DNA of 64,000 nucleotides from positions 2,418,001-2,482,000 of the forward strand of contig NZ_AP027363.1 of assembly GCF_030295955.1 (NCBI RefSeq). Reading direction: 5' to 3'. Under the pieces are notes generated by a model that worked only from the letters and a program-made list of their open reading frames with translations, did no database searches and was not told where the DNA came from. The DNA is from Thalassotalea agarivorans (GTDB lineage Bacteria > Pseudomonadota > Gammaproteobacteria > Enterobacterales > Alteromonadaceae). The position numbers and the translations under genes are program-made. Each line of letters starts with the position of its first letter. The stretch's first letter is position 1. Below, piece by piece: positions 19,290 through 28,049 of this stretch.

Positions 19290-21086
19290 TTAAAACTGAA
19301 AACTATCTTCATCGTGCGCCATTAAGGTATCAACACCGTTTTCTACGCAAGCTGCATGTCCCAATGCTCTAGGCAGAATGCGAGCAAAATAGAACTTAGC
19401 GGTATTAATTTTCGCTAGGTAAAAAGCTGATTCGTCCGTACCTGCGGCTAATTTTTCTTGTGCAACTTTTGCCATTTTCGCCCAAAAGTATGCGAGCGTT
19501 ACATAGCCAGCAAACATTAAGTAGTCCACCGATGCGCCACCAATTTCATCAGGGTTTTGCATAGCCTTTGCACCGATACCTTGTGTCATTTTTTGCAATT
19601 GTCCCGCATATTCCATTATCGGTTTAATGAACTCAACCATTGCTTCGTCCGCCATATTTGCCATACAAAATGCTGTTACTTCTGCAACAAATGGTTTGAG
19701 TATTTCACCTTGCGTACCTAATACCTTGCGTGCAAGCAGGTCAAGTGCTTGGATACCCGTAGTACCCTCGTAAATACAGCTTATTTTGGCGTCGCGCATT
19801 AATTGCTCCATGCCCCACTCTTTAATAAACCCGTGCCCGCCAAGGACCTGCACACCATGACTCGTTGCTTCCATTGCTAGCTCTGTCAAAAACGCTTTTG
19901 CAACAGGCGTTAACAAAGCAAGTATTTGTTCAGCATTATCAACCGCTGTTTGATCTTTCTGAACATGCACGATATCAACAAGTTGAGCTAGATAGGCTAT
20001 CAGTGCTCTACCACCTTCAGCAATCGACTTTTGCGTCAACAACATTCTACGGACATCAGGATGAACGATGATAGGATCAGCTGCGCCTTCTGGATTCTTT
20101 GGACCAGATAAAGAGCGCATTTGTAAACGGTCTTTAGCGTAGGCTAGCGCTCCTTGGAACGAGATTTCACATGCTCCAACACCTTCATTGGCTACCCCTA
20201 AACGTGCAGCATTCATAAAAGTGAACATACAGTTCAAACCGCGATTTACTTCACCAATGAGATAACCTTTTGCACTATCAAAGTTGATAACACAGGTCGC
20301 ATTGCCATGAATGCCCATTTTGTGTTCAATTGAGCCACAATTTACAGCATTTCTATCCGCTTTTTCACCTTCTGCAGTAACATCAAATTTTGGTACGGTA
20401 AACAGTGAGATACCTTTTGTGCCTGCTGGCGATCCAGGAATTCGGGCAATCACAATATGCACAATGTTTTCTGACAAGTCATGCTCGCCGGCAGAAATAA
20501 ATATTTTAGAGCCAGTAATTGCGTAGCTACCATCATCGTTAAGCTCGGCTTTAGTGCGCAACAAACCTAAGTCTGTACCACAATGTGCTTCAGTTAAGCA
20601 CATTGTACCTGTCCAGGTACCTTCGACTAATTTAGGTAAAAACATGGCTTGCTGCTCTTCCGTGCCATGTGCCTCTAATGTAGCAATTGCGCCATGACTT
20701 AGTCCTGGGTACATAGCGAAACTATGATTCGCCGCAGATAGGTATTCTCCAATGGCCGTATTTAAAGAATGGGGTAACCCTTGTCCGCCAAAATCGATAT
20801 TTTGTGCAAGTGTCGGCCAGCCAGCTTCTACATACTGCGCATAGGCTTCTTTAAATCCATCTGGTGTGGATACGTTACCATCATTAAATTGACAGCCTTG
20901 TTCGTCGCCAATTTGATTCAATGGCGCTATAACTTGTTCGGTAAACTTTGCCGCTTCCGCTAAAATAGCGTCCACCATATCAGGTGATGCATCTTCATAA
21001 CCTAACGATTGAAAATGTTGCTCGCTATTTAGTAACTCTTGCATGACAAATTGAGTGTCACGGACGGGCGCTTTATATTCAGGCAT
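19290..21086 (-). CDS. Acyl-CoA dehydrogenase with extra C-terminal domain
   Basis: I start at the ATG at 21086 (598 residues, MPEYKAPVRDTQFVMQELLN), which is the usual N-terminus of this family and has GGAG upstream; the frame stays open to 21161. The order is N-terminal helical domain, middle beta domain (CLTEAHCGTDLGL; GSKIFISAGEHD), C-terminal helical domain (VQVLGGHGFIKEWGMEQLMRDAKISCIYEGTTGIQ) and an added C-terminal segment. FAD enzymes of this type oxidise acyl-CoA in fatty-acid beta-oxidation. Chain-length preference cannot be read from the sequence. It stands alone. Confidence 0.9.
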   Translation of the reverse strand: MPEYKAPVRDTQFVMQELLNSEQHFQSLGYEDASPDMVDAILAEAAKFTEQVIAPLNQIGDEQGCQFNDGNVSTPDGFKEAYAQYVEAGWPTLAQNIDFGGQGLPHSLNTAIGEYLSAANHSFAMYPGLSHGAIATLEAHGTEEQQAMFLPKLVEGTWTGTMCLTEAHCGTDLGLLRTKAELNDDGSYAITGSKIFISAGEHDLSENIVHIVIARIPGSPAGTKGISLFTVPKFDVTAEGEKADRNAVNCGSIEHKMGIHGNATCVINFDSAKGYLIGEVNRGLNCMFTFMNAARLGVANEGVGACEISFQGALAYAKDRLQMRSLSGPKNPEGAADPIIVHPDVRRMLLTQKSIAEGGRALIAYLAQLVDIVHVQKDQTAVDNAEQILALLTPVAKAFLTELAMEATSHGVQVLGGHGFIKEWGMEQLMRDAKISCIYEGTTGIQALDLLARKVLGTQGEILKPFVAEVTAFCMANMADEAMVEFIKPIMEYAGQLQKMTQGIGAKAMQNPDEIGGASVDYLMFAGYVTLAYFWAKMAKVAQEKLAAGTDESAFYLAKINTAKFYFARILPRALGHAACVENGVDTLMAHDEDSFQF

Positions 21087-21235
21087 CCTCTTCTCCATTA
21101 ATTCGCTAAACACTGGTAAGTGGTCAGATGTGTATACTGTTAAATTAAAGCATGCGATCACAATTTAGGAAAGGTGAATAGCTGTTTGAATCTGTAAAAT
21201 ACTGATTAAAGGTTTAAAAAACTTTTGTTTTTTTA

Positions 21236-21267
21236 TATAAAAAAAAGCCCACTGGTGTGTGGGCTTT
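21236..21267 (-). terminator. Intrinsic terminator after the DUF3010 gene
   Basis: Arms AAAGCCCAC (21244-21252) and GTGGGCTTT (21259-21267) form a hairpin; on the - strand it is followed by a run of eight T. It lies 16 bases after the stop of the DUF3010 gene. Confidence 0.85.
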
Positions 21268-21282
21268 AATATTTAAGTGAAA

Positions 21283-21720
21283 CTACTTGTTTGATTGATA
21301 ATGTTCTAAAAACGCAAACGCCGTTTGGAATGCGCCTTCTTGAAACTTTTTAAGTCCTGTATCTCTAAAGTCGATTTGCAATTGTGTTTTTGCTAATGTC
21401 TGTTTAATGAAATTTGAAGAGACTATTTCACAATTGGCGCTGGGCAATAATTGAATAGCGGCTTCCAATTTAAAACCTACTGGGCCACCGGCAAATTTAC
21501 CTTTCATCGCTCTGCCTTTGATCACCACTTTATCGATCGCATAATCCTGCAACAATTTCTCTATGGTAAACTGAAACTTTTGCATTTGTTCAGCATCACC
21601 CGCGTCATTGATAGCAATTTTAGGTACTCTAATTCTCGGCAAATCATAGAGTCCGTTAGCCAAAGACATCACACAAATAATTGCGTCATTCCCTTTCAAT
21701 TCAACACCACAAACTTTCAT
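21283..21720 (-). CDS. DUF3010 family protein
   Basis: The 145-residue cytoplasmic protein starts MKVCGVELKGNDAIICVMSLANGLYDLPRIR and includes VIKGRAMKGKFAGGPVGFKLEAAIQL, which I recognise as the DUF3010 family of marine gammaproteobacteria. The fold pattern (a repeated beta-strand start 'vcGvElkGndaii' and a later helix) resembles an RNase H-like fold, but no function is established. It is a single gene divergent from the SDR gene, with its own terminator. Confidence 0.8.
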   Translation of the reverse strand: MKVCGVELKGNDAIICVMSLANGLYDLPRIRVPKIAINDAGDAEQMQKFQFTIEKLLQDYAIDKVVIKGRAMKGKFAGGPVGFKLEAAIQLLPSANCEIVSSNFIKQTLAKTQLQIDFRDTGLKKFQEGAFQTAFAFLEHYQSNK

Positions 21721-21822
21721 GTTCCAACCCTTTACTGTTTTTGCATATTATAACAGGGGTGTTGCGTTTTATTAGGTAAAATTAGGTATACTGAGAAAAA
21801 ACAACATAAAACTCGACTTTCT

Positions 21823-22548
21823 ATGAATAAAGTATGCGTTATTACAGGTGGCAGTTCAGGTATCGGGCTTGCAATCGCTAAAAAATTTGCTTCACAAGAC
21901 CATGATGTATTTAATCTAGACATCGCTCCCGGTGAATATGGTCAGCATATTCCATGTGATGTAACCGACACTGAGGCGATTCATAGTGCTATCACCCTCA
22001 TTACAAAGACGCATAATATTGATTGTTTGGTGTGTAACGCAGGCAAGCATTTGTCGGCAAATATTGAAGAGACGTCAGAGCAACAACTAGACCAAATGTT
22101 TGCACTAAACGTCAAAGGCGCATTCAATGCGATTAAAGCCACCTTACCCAATATGAAAGCAAATCAGGCCGGCACCATTATTATCATGTCTTCTGATCAA
22201 GCCCTTGTCGGCAAGTACAACTCTTTCGCATACAACTTAACTAAAGCAGCGCTAGCCTCAATGGCGAAAACAACTGCTCTCGATTATGCCGCATTCAATA
22301 TCCGTGTAAATGCAGTGTGCCCTGGTACAATTGAAACGCCGCTATACCATAAAGCAATCGAGAACTACTGCCAAACCTCGGGGGAATCACTCGACAAAGT
22401 TCACCAAGAAGAGGCAGAAATGCAGCCACTTGGGCGCATTGGCAAACCACAAGAAGTGGCTGAACTTGTAGCTTTCTTGGCATCTGATAAAGCATCGTTT
22501 ATCACCGGATCATTACAGGTAATAGATGGCGGTTACACGGCAAAGTAA
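21823..22548 (+). CDS. Short-chain dehydrogenase/reductase, probably acting on a sugar or sugar acid
   Basis: The 241-residue classical SDR has the cofactor motif TGGSSGIG (about 8-15), the NAG motif (CNAGKH), catalytic Ser (MSSDQ) and the YxxxK pair in AYNLTK, and ends VIDGGYTAK. An acidic residue after the second strand (NLDIAP) favours NAD over NADP. Its stop overlaps the start of the amidohydrolase gene, so the two form an operon. With a lactonase-type partner, a sugar dehydrogenase (sugar to lactone) or a keto-deoxy sugar acid dehydrogenase is most likely; the substrate is an inference. A possible -10 TATACT is at 21787-21792. Confidence 0.88.
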   Translation: MNKVCVITGGSSGIGLAIAKKFASQDHDVFNLDIAPGEYGQHIPCDVTDTEAIHSAITLITKTHNIDCLVCNAGKHLSANIEETSEQQLDQMFALNVKGAFNAIKATLPNMKANQAGTIIIMSSDQALVGKYNSFAYNLTKAALASMAKTTALDYAAFNIRVNAVCPGTIETPLYHKAIENYCQTSGESLDKVHQEEAEMQPLGRIGKPQEVAELVAFLASDKASFITGSLQVIDGGYTAK

Positions 22549-23417
22549 TGAACGTTATCGATAGCCATATCCACCTGATTGCGCAACCACACGGCCACTA
22601 TCAATGGCTAAAGTTAGATAATGCGCCGCATTGGCCAAACAAAGCACGAGTTGTTGAGCAAGCAAGGCTATCGACTCCTCAACTACCCACCCCATTGATA
22701 AGCAGCGGTGTGGTTCATATAGAAGCAGGATTTAACAACGAACACCCTTGGCAAGAGATTGCATATGTTGAGTCACTAGAAATAGAGCAGTTACGCAGTG
22801 TTGCTTACCTGGATTTTAGTTTGCCATTGGCGATGTTTGAACAACATCTTAGAAAACTAACGCAGTATCAATCTGTCGTCGGTGTTAGGGATATATTAGA
22901 AGATTCTTTTGACGCCACTTTCAGCCAAAAAGATATCCTTGATAAATTTACCATGCTTGCAAATGCAAACCTGCACTTTGAACTGCAATGCAACATCACG
23001 TTACCAAATATTGTTCCCACAATTAATCAGCTGCTAAGCGATGTACCCAACTTACGCTGCGTCATTTGTCATGCAGGAATTAGTGGTCTTGCGCAAAAAA
23101 GTCTTGATTGGAATGACTACGAAACGGCAGTGCATCACTTGCACTGCGACAGAGTATTTTGGAAGGTAAGTGGTATAGAAATGATGCTAGTTGGCGATGA
23201 CGCTGAGCAAGAAAAAATGCTTAAGTTGCAACAACGCATTATCGAACTATTGTTGTTACATTGCACAGCGGCTCACGTGATGTTAGCTAGCAATTTTCCT
23301 GTTATGTACTTAATGACTACATACCAAGATTACTGGCACTATTGGCAGGAAAATCTACCCAAAGACATATTCTTAACTATCGCTTATTCTACACCAAAGC
23401 AGTGTTATAGCTTTTAA
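22548..23417 (+). CDS. Amidohydrolase-2 family metal-dependent hydrolase, probable sugar lactonase
   Basis: The 289-residue TIM-barrel protein opens with VIDSHIHL, the metal-binding HxH of the amidohydrolase superfamily, and has the H in VICHAGISG (about 175) and a late ASNFPV segment where the family has its catalytic Asp/metal residue. Family members include L-fucono- and L-rhamnono-lactonases. Its ATG overlaps the SDR stop codon, and it lies near an enolase-superfamily dehydratase and an aldolase, which fits hydrolysis of a sugar lactone. In the last motif the usual D appears as N (SNFPV), so activity deserves caution. Confidence 0.78.
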   Translation: MNVIDSHIHLIAQPHGHYQWLKLDNAPHWPNKARVVEQARLSTPQLPTPLISSGVVHIEAGFNNEHPWQEIAYVESLEIEQLRSVAYLDFSLPLAMFEQHLRKLTQYQSVVGVRDILEDSFDATFSQKDILDKFTMLANANLHFELQCNITLPNIVPTINQLLSDVPNLRCVICHAGISGLAQKSLDWNDYETAVHHLHCDRVFWKVSGIEMMLVGDDAEQEKMLKLQQRIIELLLLHCTAAHVMLASNFPVMYLMTTYQDYWHYWQENLPKDIFLTIAYSTPKQCYSF

Positions 23418-23473
23418 AATAGCATTTTATCCTTTACTCTGTTCTGAGAATTTTCATTTAAGAGTCCAAATTT

Positions 23474-23932
23474 ATGGACAAGTTTGATCAACATATTCTA
23501 AAAATCTTGCAACAGGATGCTAGTATTTCCATGAATGACCTAGCAGAAAAAGTGGGTCTGTCTGCAACGCCTTGTTGGCGCAGAATTCAGGCAATGGAAA
23601 AAGCGGGAATCATTCGTGGCAAAGTTGCTTTAGCCGATGCAGAAAAACTCAATGTCGGATTAACTACGTTTGTTATGGTAAAGACCAATCAACATAACCA
23701 GGCTTGGTTAGAAAAGTTTGCTGCAGTTGCCGATGCTATGCCTGAAATTGTCGAGTTTTATCGCATGAGTGGCGAAGTCGATTACCTGCTAAAAGTTGTA
23801 GTACCAGACATGAAAGCTTATGACGCTTTTTACCAAGAGCTTATCGAAAAAGCTGACTTTTCTGACATATCTTCAAGTTTTGCTATGGAAGAAATCAAAT
23901 ATACTACTGCCCTACCGGTTACTTATAGTTAA
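23474..23932 (+). CDS. Lrp/AsnC family transcriptional regulator
   Basis: The 152-residue regulator has an N-terminal AsnC-type helix-turn-helix (ILQQDASISMNDLAEKVGLSATPCWRRIQAME, about 9-41) and a C-terminal RAM/ACT-like ligand domain. Such proteins are octameric feast/famine regulators that respond to amino acids or other small molecules. It lies 56 bases after the SDR-amidohydrolase pair on the same strand and has its own terminator. Whether it controls the neighbouring genes cannot be told from the sequence. Confidence 0.92.
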   Translation: MDKFDQHILKILQQDASISMNDLAEKVGLSATPCWRRIQAMEKAGIIRGKVALADAEKLNVGLTTFVMVKTNQHNQAWLEKFAAVADAMPEIVEFYRMSGEVDYLLKVVVPDMKAYDAFYQELIEKADFSDISSSFAMEEIKYTTALPVTYS

Positions 23933-23954
23933 CTGTCGATATCAAATAGAAACA

Positions 23955-23980
23955 AAAAAGCCTGCTTTTGCAGGCTTTTT
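23955..23980. terminator. Bidirectional terminator between Lrp-type gene and rhombotarget lipoprotein
   Basis: Perfect arms AAAAAGCCTGC (23955-23965) and GCAGGCTTTTT (23970-23980), loop TTTT. The A and T runs on either side let it serve both converging genes. Confidence 0.88.
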
Positions 23981-23983
23981 CTT

Positions 23984-24847
23984 TTAAACAACTCGCTTTC
24001 TTCGAACTAATGCATAAGCAAGAATTAATAAAACAACATGGATGGTACCACTACTAGAGGAATAACCTGGTTTGTAGCTTACTTCCACTGTTTTGTTATT
24101 GTTTTGAATATCTTGCTCAAACATCGCCAGTTGCGTATGCAAGTTGGTGATCATATCTGATGTAGCCAAATCAAACCCTTGTTCACTGTCAGCTTTGAGC
24201 TGCTCGCTTTGATTTACAGGAGTCGCAGTGCCTTTTACTCGGCTAATGCCCGGCGCTCGAAATAGCATTTTTTGACTATCGATATCGACTACCACCGTAT
24301 CCATCATGGTGTTGGTGTCGTTTTTTTCACCTTTTACTACGTATGCACCTACTATCGTCCAATAGCTTAGAGATGATAAGCCTTCGTGCGTAAATTGCAC
24401 TTGGTCATAGGCTACCAAAGCAACAACGTCGACTTCATACATGGTTTTTATTTGGGCTAAGTTGTTAAAACCGCCACCTGGTGTTAAATATGCACTTGGA
24501 ATGATTTCGATTGTTTGCACATAATCCAGTTGCTTAAATTGTTGCGCGACTTTAGACAACAATTCCATTTTTACGGTTTCTTGCAAACTGCCATCATAAC
24601 GTTTGCTAGTCCATTCATTGTAACCATAATCTTTGTCACTGCTTTCAGGAACAAAGGCTATCCCTACCTTTAAAGGTAATTTAAGTTTAGGGATAGAGGG
24701 TGTTATCGTTTTTTGTTCGATGTTTGGATAAAGGTAATCAACGACGCTACTTTTAGTACCCGCCTTTTGACCGGCGCAGCCAGCAAGCAGAGTTGTTAAA
24801 CACAATAATGTAGTAAATGTAAAAAACGCTCTAGTTTTTCCAGACAT
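23984..24847 (-). CDS. Rhombotarget-type lipoprotein (predicted rhombosortase substrate)
   Basis: The 287-residue protein has a lipoprotein signal (lipobox LLAGC24) followed by SSVVDYLYPN, a sequence I associate with the rhombotarget lipoprotein family. The C-terminus carries a GlyGly-CTERM-like tail: Ser/Gly-rich GYSSSSGT, a hydrophobic stretch (IHVVLLILAYALV) and a basic end RRKRVV. This layout predicts cleavage by a rhomboid-type protease (rhombosortase), not present in this window. Having both an N-terminal lipid anchor and a processed C-terminal anchor is the oddity of the family. Its role is unknown. It lies 57 bases after the dehydratase gene on the same strand and may be cotranscribed. 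Confidence 0.75.
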   Translation of the reverse strand: MSGKTRAFFTFTTLLCLTTLLAGCAGQKAGTKSSVVDYLYPNIEQKTITPSIPKLKLPLKVGIAFVPESSDKDYGYNEWTSKRYDGSLQETVKMELLSKVAQQFKQLDYVQTIEIIPSAYLTPGGGFNNLAQIKTMYEVDVVALVAYDQVQFTHEGLSSLSYWTIVGAYVVKGEKNDTNTMMDTVVVDIDSQKMLFRAPGISRVKGTATPVNQSEQLKADSEQGFDLATSDMITNLHTQLAMFEQDIQNNNKTVEVSYKPGYSSSSGTIHVVLLILAYALVRRKRVV

Positions 24848-24904
24848 AAATATCCTTTTTAAACAATTGTATTCGGAAAATTAGACCTAATTTTTAAAAT
24901 TAGT

Positions 24905-26080
24905 TCACTTTACAACTACATACGGCGAACGTTTTACTACATCATCATTTAACTCTATACCAATACCTGGCGTGTCTGGCGCTTCAAAAAATCCGTCAAC
25001 AGGTTGCGGGTCTTGAATACACAATTCTCTATTCCACTGTTTTATCGCATAAGTGTGATGCTCGTGGATTAAGAAATTCGGAATCGCTGTTTCTAAATGC
25101 AAAGACGCCGCCGTAGCAACAGGACCACCGCATACATGGGCCTGCACGCGAATATCGTAAACATCCGCGTAGTCGCACACTTTTTTAGCTTCAGTGAAAC
25201 CGCCGCATAGTCCAACATCCGGTTGTAATACATCAATACTTTGGTCCTCAAAATATGGACGTACATCCCAACGATGGTACAAACGCTCCCCGCCAGCAAT
25301 AGGCACATTAACATTGTCTGCAACTTTTTTATGGACGGCAGAATTAAGGTAATTAACTGGCTCTTCATACATCATACAGCCTACTTCCTCGATAACTTCC
25401 GCCATTTGAATAGCTGATGCTGCGCCCATCAAAGAGTGAGATTCAAAAATGATATCCACGTCGTCGCCAACGGCATTTCGAATGGCTCTCAAGCGATCAC
25501 CAAATAGTCGCATTTGAGGCCTTGTGAATAACTTAGTGCGATCAAAGGACGAGTTACCATCTTTGTCATAAACAATAGGGTCAACTTTTACCGCATCATA
25601 ACCTTGTGCAACAGCCTTGAGTGCCGCTTCACCATATTCTTCAGGTGCTAACAGTTTTTTACACTCAGTATCCCAATCAAATTGTAATTGGCTTGCGTAA
25701 GTACGCAATTTTCCATTGGTTTTACCGCCTAACAATTGATAAACAGGTAAACCGAGTGCTTTGCCTTTAATATCCCAAAGCGCTGTATCTATTGCGCTCA
25801 TCGCAGCATAAATGACGGGTCCACCACCCAGTCCCCAGAAACTTTCTCTGAGCATTCTCGACCATAAAAGCTCGGTATTAAATGGGTTAAACCCAATTAA
25901 AACAGCTTCAGCAATTTCTTTGATCATGGCTGCTGCTGCGCTGTGCCCCCAGTCATAAGCCAAGCCTGCTTCACCAACACCGTGGATGCCTTCATCAGTA
26001 TGTATACGAATAAAAACAGGATTCCATTGCTCGCGATCAGGACAATGAATATCAAAAATTTCTACATGGGTTATTTTCAT
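24905..26080 (-). CDS. Mandelate racemase/muconate lactonizing (enolase superfamily) enzyme, probable sugar-acid dehydratase
   Basis: The 391-residue protein has an N-terminal capping domain and a modified TIM barrel. Candidate active-site residues are KVDP (about 195), Glu in IFESHS, Glu in MYEEPVN, Glu in GGERLY, and His in VQAHVCGG (about 325). The IAGGERLY…DVLQPDVGLCGG order is like D-galactonate and related acid-sugar dehydratases. Such enzymes turn an aldonic acid into a 2-keto-3-deoxy acid. The exact sugar cannot be read from sequence. It follows the class II aldolase gene by 8 bases, forming an operon. Confidence 0.85.
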   Translation of the reverse strand: MKITHVEIFDIHCPDREQWNPVFIRIHTDEGIHGVGEAGLAYDWGHSAAAAMIKEIAEAVLIGFNPFNTELLWSRMLRESFWGLGGGPVIYAAMSAIDTALWDIKGKALGLPVYQLLGGKTNGKLRTYASQLQFDWDTECKKLLAPEEYGEAALKAVAQGYDAVKVDPIVYDKDGNSSFDRTKLFTRPQMRLFGDRLRAIRNAVGDDVDIIFESHSLMGAASAIQMAEVIEEVGCMMYEEPVNYLNSAVHKKVADNVNVPIAGGERLYHRWDVRPYFEDQSIDVLQPDVGLCGGFTEAKKVCDYADVYDIRVQAHVCGGPVATAASLHLETAIPNFLIHEHHTYAIKQWNRELCIQDPQPVDGFFEAPDTPGIGIELNDDVVKRSPYVVVK

Positions 26081-26088
26081 TATTAATT

Positions 26089-26859
26089 TTACTCTGCAAA
26101 AGAGGGATCGATTTTATGTACGCGCCTTAACATTGCTGGCCACGCTTTTTGGCCGCCTGTTAATCCTGTATGAACAACATTTGCCTGTGCTTTTATACCG
26201 TCAATCACGCTTTGTGGCACATATATAGGTTCTTGCCCAGTCGACTGAATGTGAAGCTGTACCTGACAAGCTCGAATCAAGTCATACATATGCATAAAGG
26301 CATCACCGATAGTGCGCCCCATAGTGAGTGCACCATGATTTCTTAGCAGCATAAAGTTTTTGTCACCTAGATCTTGTTGCAAACGCAACTTTTCATCTTG
26401 GTTTACCGCTAAACCTTCATAGTCGTGATAGCTCATCGAAGCTAATGCAAACGCTGCATATTGACTCAATGGCTGTAAACCTTGTTTTAAGCTGGCAATG
26501 GCGATAGTTTCGTTGGTATGCACATGTAAAGCACAGATATCATCGTGTCGTACTTCATGTATGGCACTGTGAATAGTGTAACCGGCAGGATTAATTTCAA
26601 AAGGAAATTCTGGATCTATTTTATTCCCTTCTAGATCAATTTTAACCAGGTTTGATGCCGTTATTTCTTCAAAGGTGAGTCCGAAGGCATTAATTAACAC
26701 GTGTTCAGTGTCCGGGATTCGAACGGAAATGTGTGTGTATATCAGATCATCCCAACCATGCAACGCTAAAAGGCGATAGCACGCGGCCAAATCAACGCGC
26801 AATTGCCACTCTAAATCCGATACTTTACCTTTAAGATTAGGCTTGACTAATTCCTGCAT
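26089..26859 (-). CDS. Class II aldolase/adducin domain protein
   Basis: The 256-residue protein has the class II aldolase zinc ligands in ALHVHTNET (about 115-123) and the later RNHGALTMG. Family members cleave phosphorylated or free sugar acids, or decarboxylate or epimerise related compounds; many ~255-residue members are uncharacterised. It is the first gene of an operon with the enolase-superfamily dehydratase, so a role in breaking down the dehydrated sugar acid is likely. This is an inference from context. Confidence 0.85.
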   Translation of the reverse strand: MQELVKPNLKGKVSDLEWQLRVDLAACYRLLALHGWDDLIYTHISVRIPDTEHVLINAFGLTFEEITASNLVKIDLEGNKIDPEFPFEINPAGYTIHSAIHEVRHDDICALHVHTNETIAIASLKQGLQPLSQYAAFALASMSYHDYEGLAVNQDEKLRLQQDLGDKNFMLLRNHGALTMGRTIGDAFMHMYDLIRACQVQLHIQSTGQEPIYVPQSVIDGIKAQANVVHTGLTGGQKAWPAMLRRVHKIDPSFAE

Positions 26860-26946
26860 AACGCTTTCCCATTAAAATTTCGCCTTATTTTAGCTAAGCT
26901 TAACCTATGGTTAAAGAGATTCGTACTGGATAAATAGGTTTACTTG

Positions 26947-27708
26947 ATGTGTATTTTGTTTTTTGCAATCAACCAACACCCCAAATACCCACTAGTGGTA
27001 TGCGCTAATCGCGATGAATTTCATTTGCGCGAAACGCAAAGTATGCATTGGTGGCAATCACCTGCTATTTTAGCCGGCAAAGATTTGCAAGCAGGTGGGA
27101 CTTGGCTTGGCGTTAATAAAGCAAAGAAATTTGCCGCCTTAACAAATTACCGCAGTGTCGACATTGCCAACAAACATGTGCAGTTAGTTAAACCAAGTAG
27201 AGGCGAACTGGTCACTATGGCACTGAGTATGGATACACAGGATTTTGAGCAATATTTAGATGAACACGGGCAAAGCTATGCAGGCTTTAATATTGTTTAC
27301 GGCGACGTCAACGGCATAAAATGTTTTGACAATAAATCTAATCGCTTTGTCACACTAAACAATGGGTTTCACGCCTTGTGCAATGGCGCTATTGACGACA
27401 TTTGGCCAAAGATGGCAAAAGGTGTGAATGCGTTAAGTTCTCTTGTTGCGAGCGAACAATTATCAAAGCAAGCGCTACTTGCACTAATGACAAATAAAGA
27501 AAAAGCATCTATTGAAGAGTTGCCTGAAACAGGCATAGGCATTGATTGGGAGCACTTACTGAGCAGTATTTTTATTGTGTCGCCAGAATACGGCACTCGA
27601 AGCACCAGTATTCTAACGATAGACGACAAAAATAATCTGACAATGTTGGAACAAAGTTACGATAGTGACGGTGAAGTGACGTCAGCGACTAACCTGTACA
27701 AGCTTTGA
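26947..27708 (+). CDS. NRDE (TANGO2-like) family protein
   Basis: I choose the ATG at 26947 (253 residues), which gives MCILFFAINQHPKYPLVVCANRDEF; the TTG three bases earlier is not needed. Cys2 and the NRDE motif (residues about 20-23, followed by FHLRET and WW) define the family. Bacterial and eukaryotic relatives (TANGO2) have been linked to haem or lipid handling and to an N-terminal nucleophile hydrolase-like fold, but the activity is unsettled. Its 3' end overlaps a small convergent gene by 20 bases. Confidence 0.85.
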   Translation: MCILFFAINQHPKYPLVVCANRDEFHLRETQSMHWWQSPAILAGKDLQAGGTWLGVNKAKKFAALTNYRSVDIANKHVQLVKPSRGELVTMALSMDTQDFEQYLDEHGQSYAGFNIVYGDVNGIKCFDNKSNRFVTLNNGFHALCNGAIDDIWPKMAKGVNALSSLVASEQLSKQALLALMTNKEKASIEELPETGIGIDWEHLLSSIFIVSPEYGTRSTSILTIDDKNNLTMLEQSYDSDGEVTSATNLYKL

Positions 27709-27865
27709 ACGTAGCCGATACCAACATGATGACCATTAAAATAGGCAAGATTTTACCAAATTTTTGTTTTTGTTCATCCGTCATAGGTTTTCCATGTTTT
27801 TCGCCAACCGCCACCATAATGGCTAATCCCGCGAACAACACACCTAGAATAATCAATAAAGTCAT
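27689..27865 (-). CDS. Small two-helix inner-membrane protein (58 residues)
   Basis: A 58-codon frame starts with ATG at 27865, preceded by AAGGTG five bases upstream, and ends TAG at 27689, inside the 3' end of the NRDE gene. The protein has two hydrophobic segments (LLIILGVLFAGLAIMVAV, about 3-20, and ILPILMVIMLVSA, about 39-51) joined by a charged hinge (GEKHGKPMTDEQKQKFGK). The ribosome site, codon choice and helical-hairpin design support a real gene. I do not recognise a function; similar tiny membrane proteins occur as hypothetical proteins in Alteromonadales, as far as I recall. Confidence 0.72.
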   Translation of the reverse strand: MTLLIILGVLFAGLAIMVAVGEKHGKPMTDEQKQKFGKILPILMVIMLVSATFKACTG

Positions 27866-28049
27866 ATTTCACCTTTGTAATTAACAACGCGCTGCCACTA
27901 AGACAACAATGCGCCATAGTCTACTACACCAATCAGTTATGAATCCACATTCATTATTGGCATAAAAAGTTCGATTAAGTTCAACTAGCGCTTACATTTT
28001 TATCAAAATTTGGTAACAATATAGCCCATGTAATTGGTGCAAGTATGTA

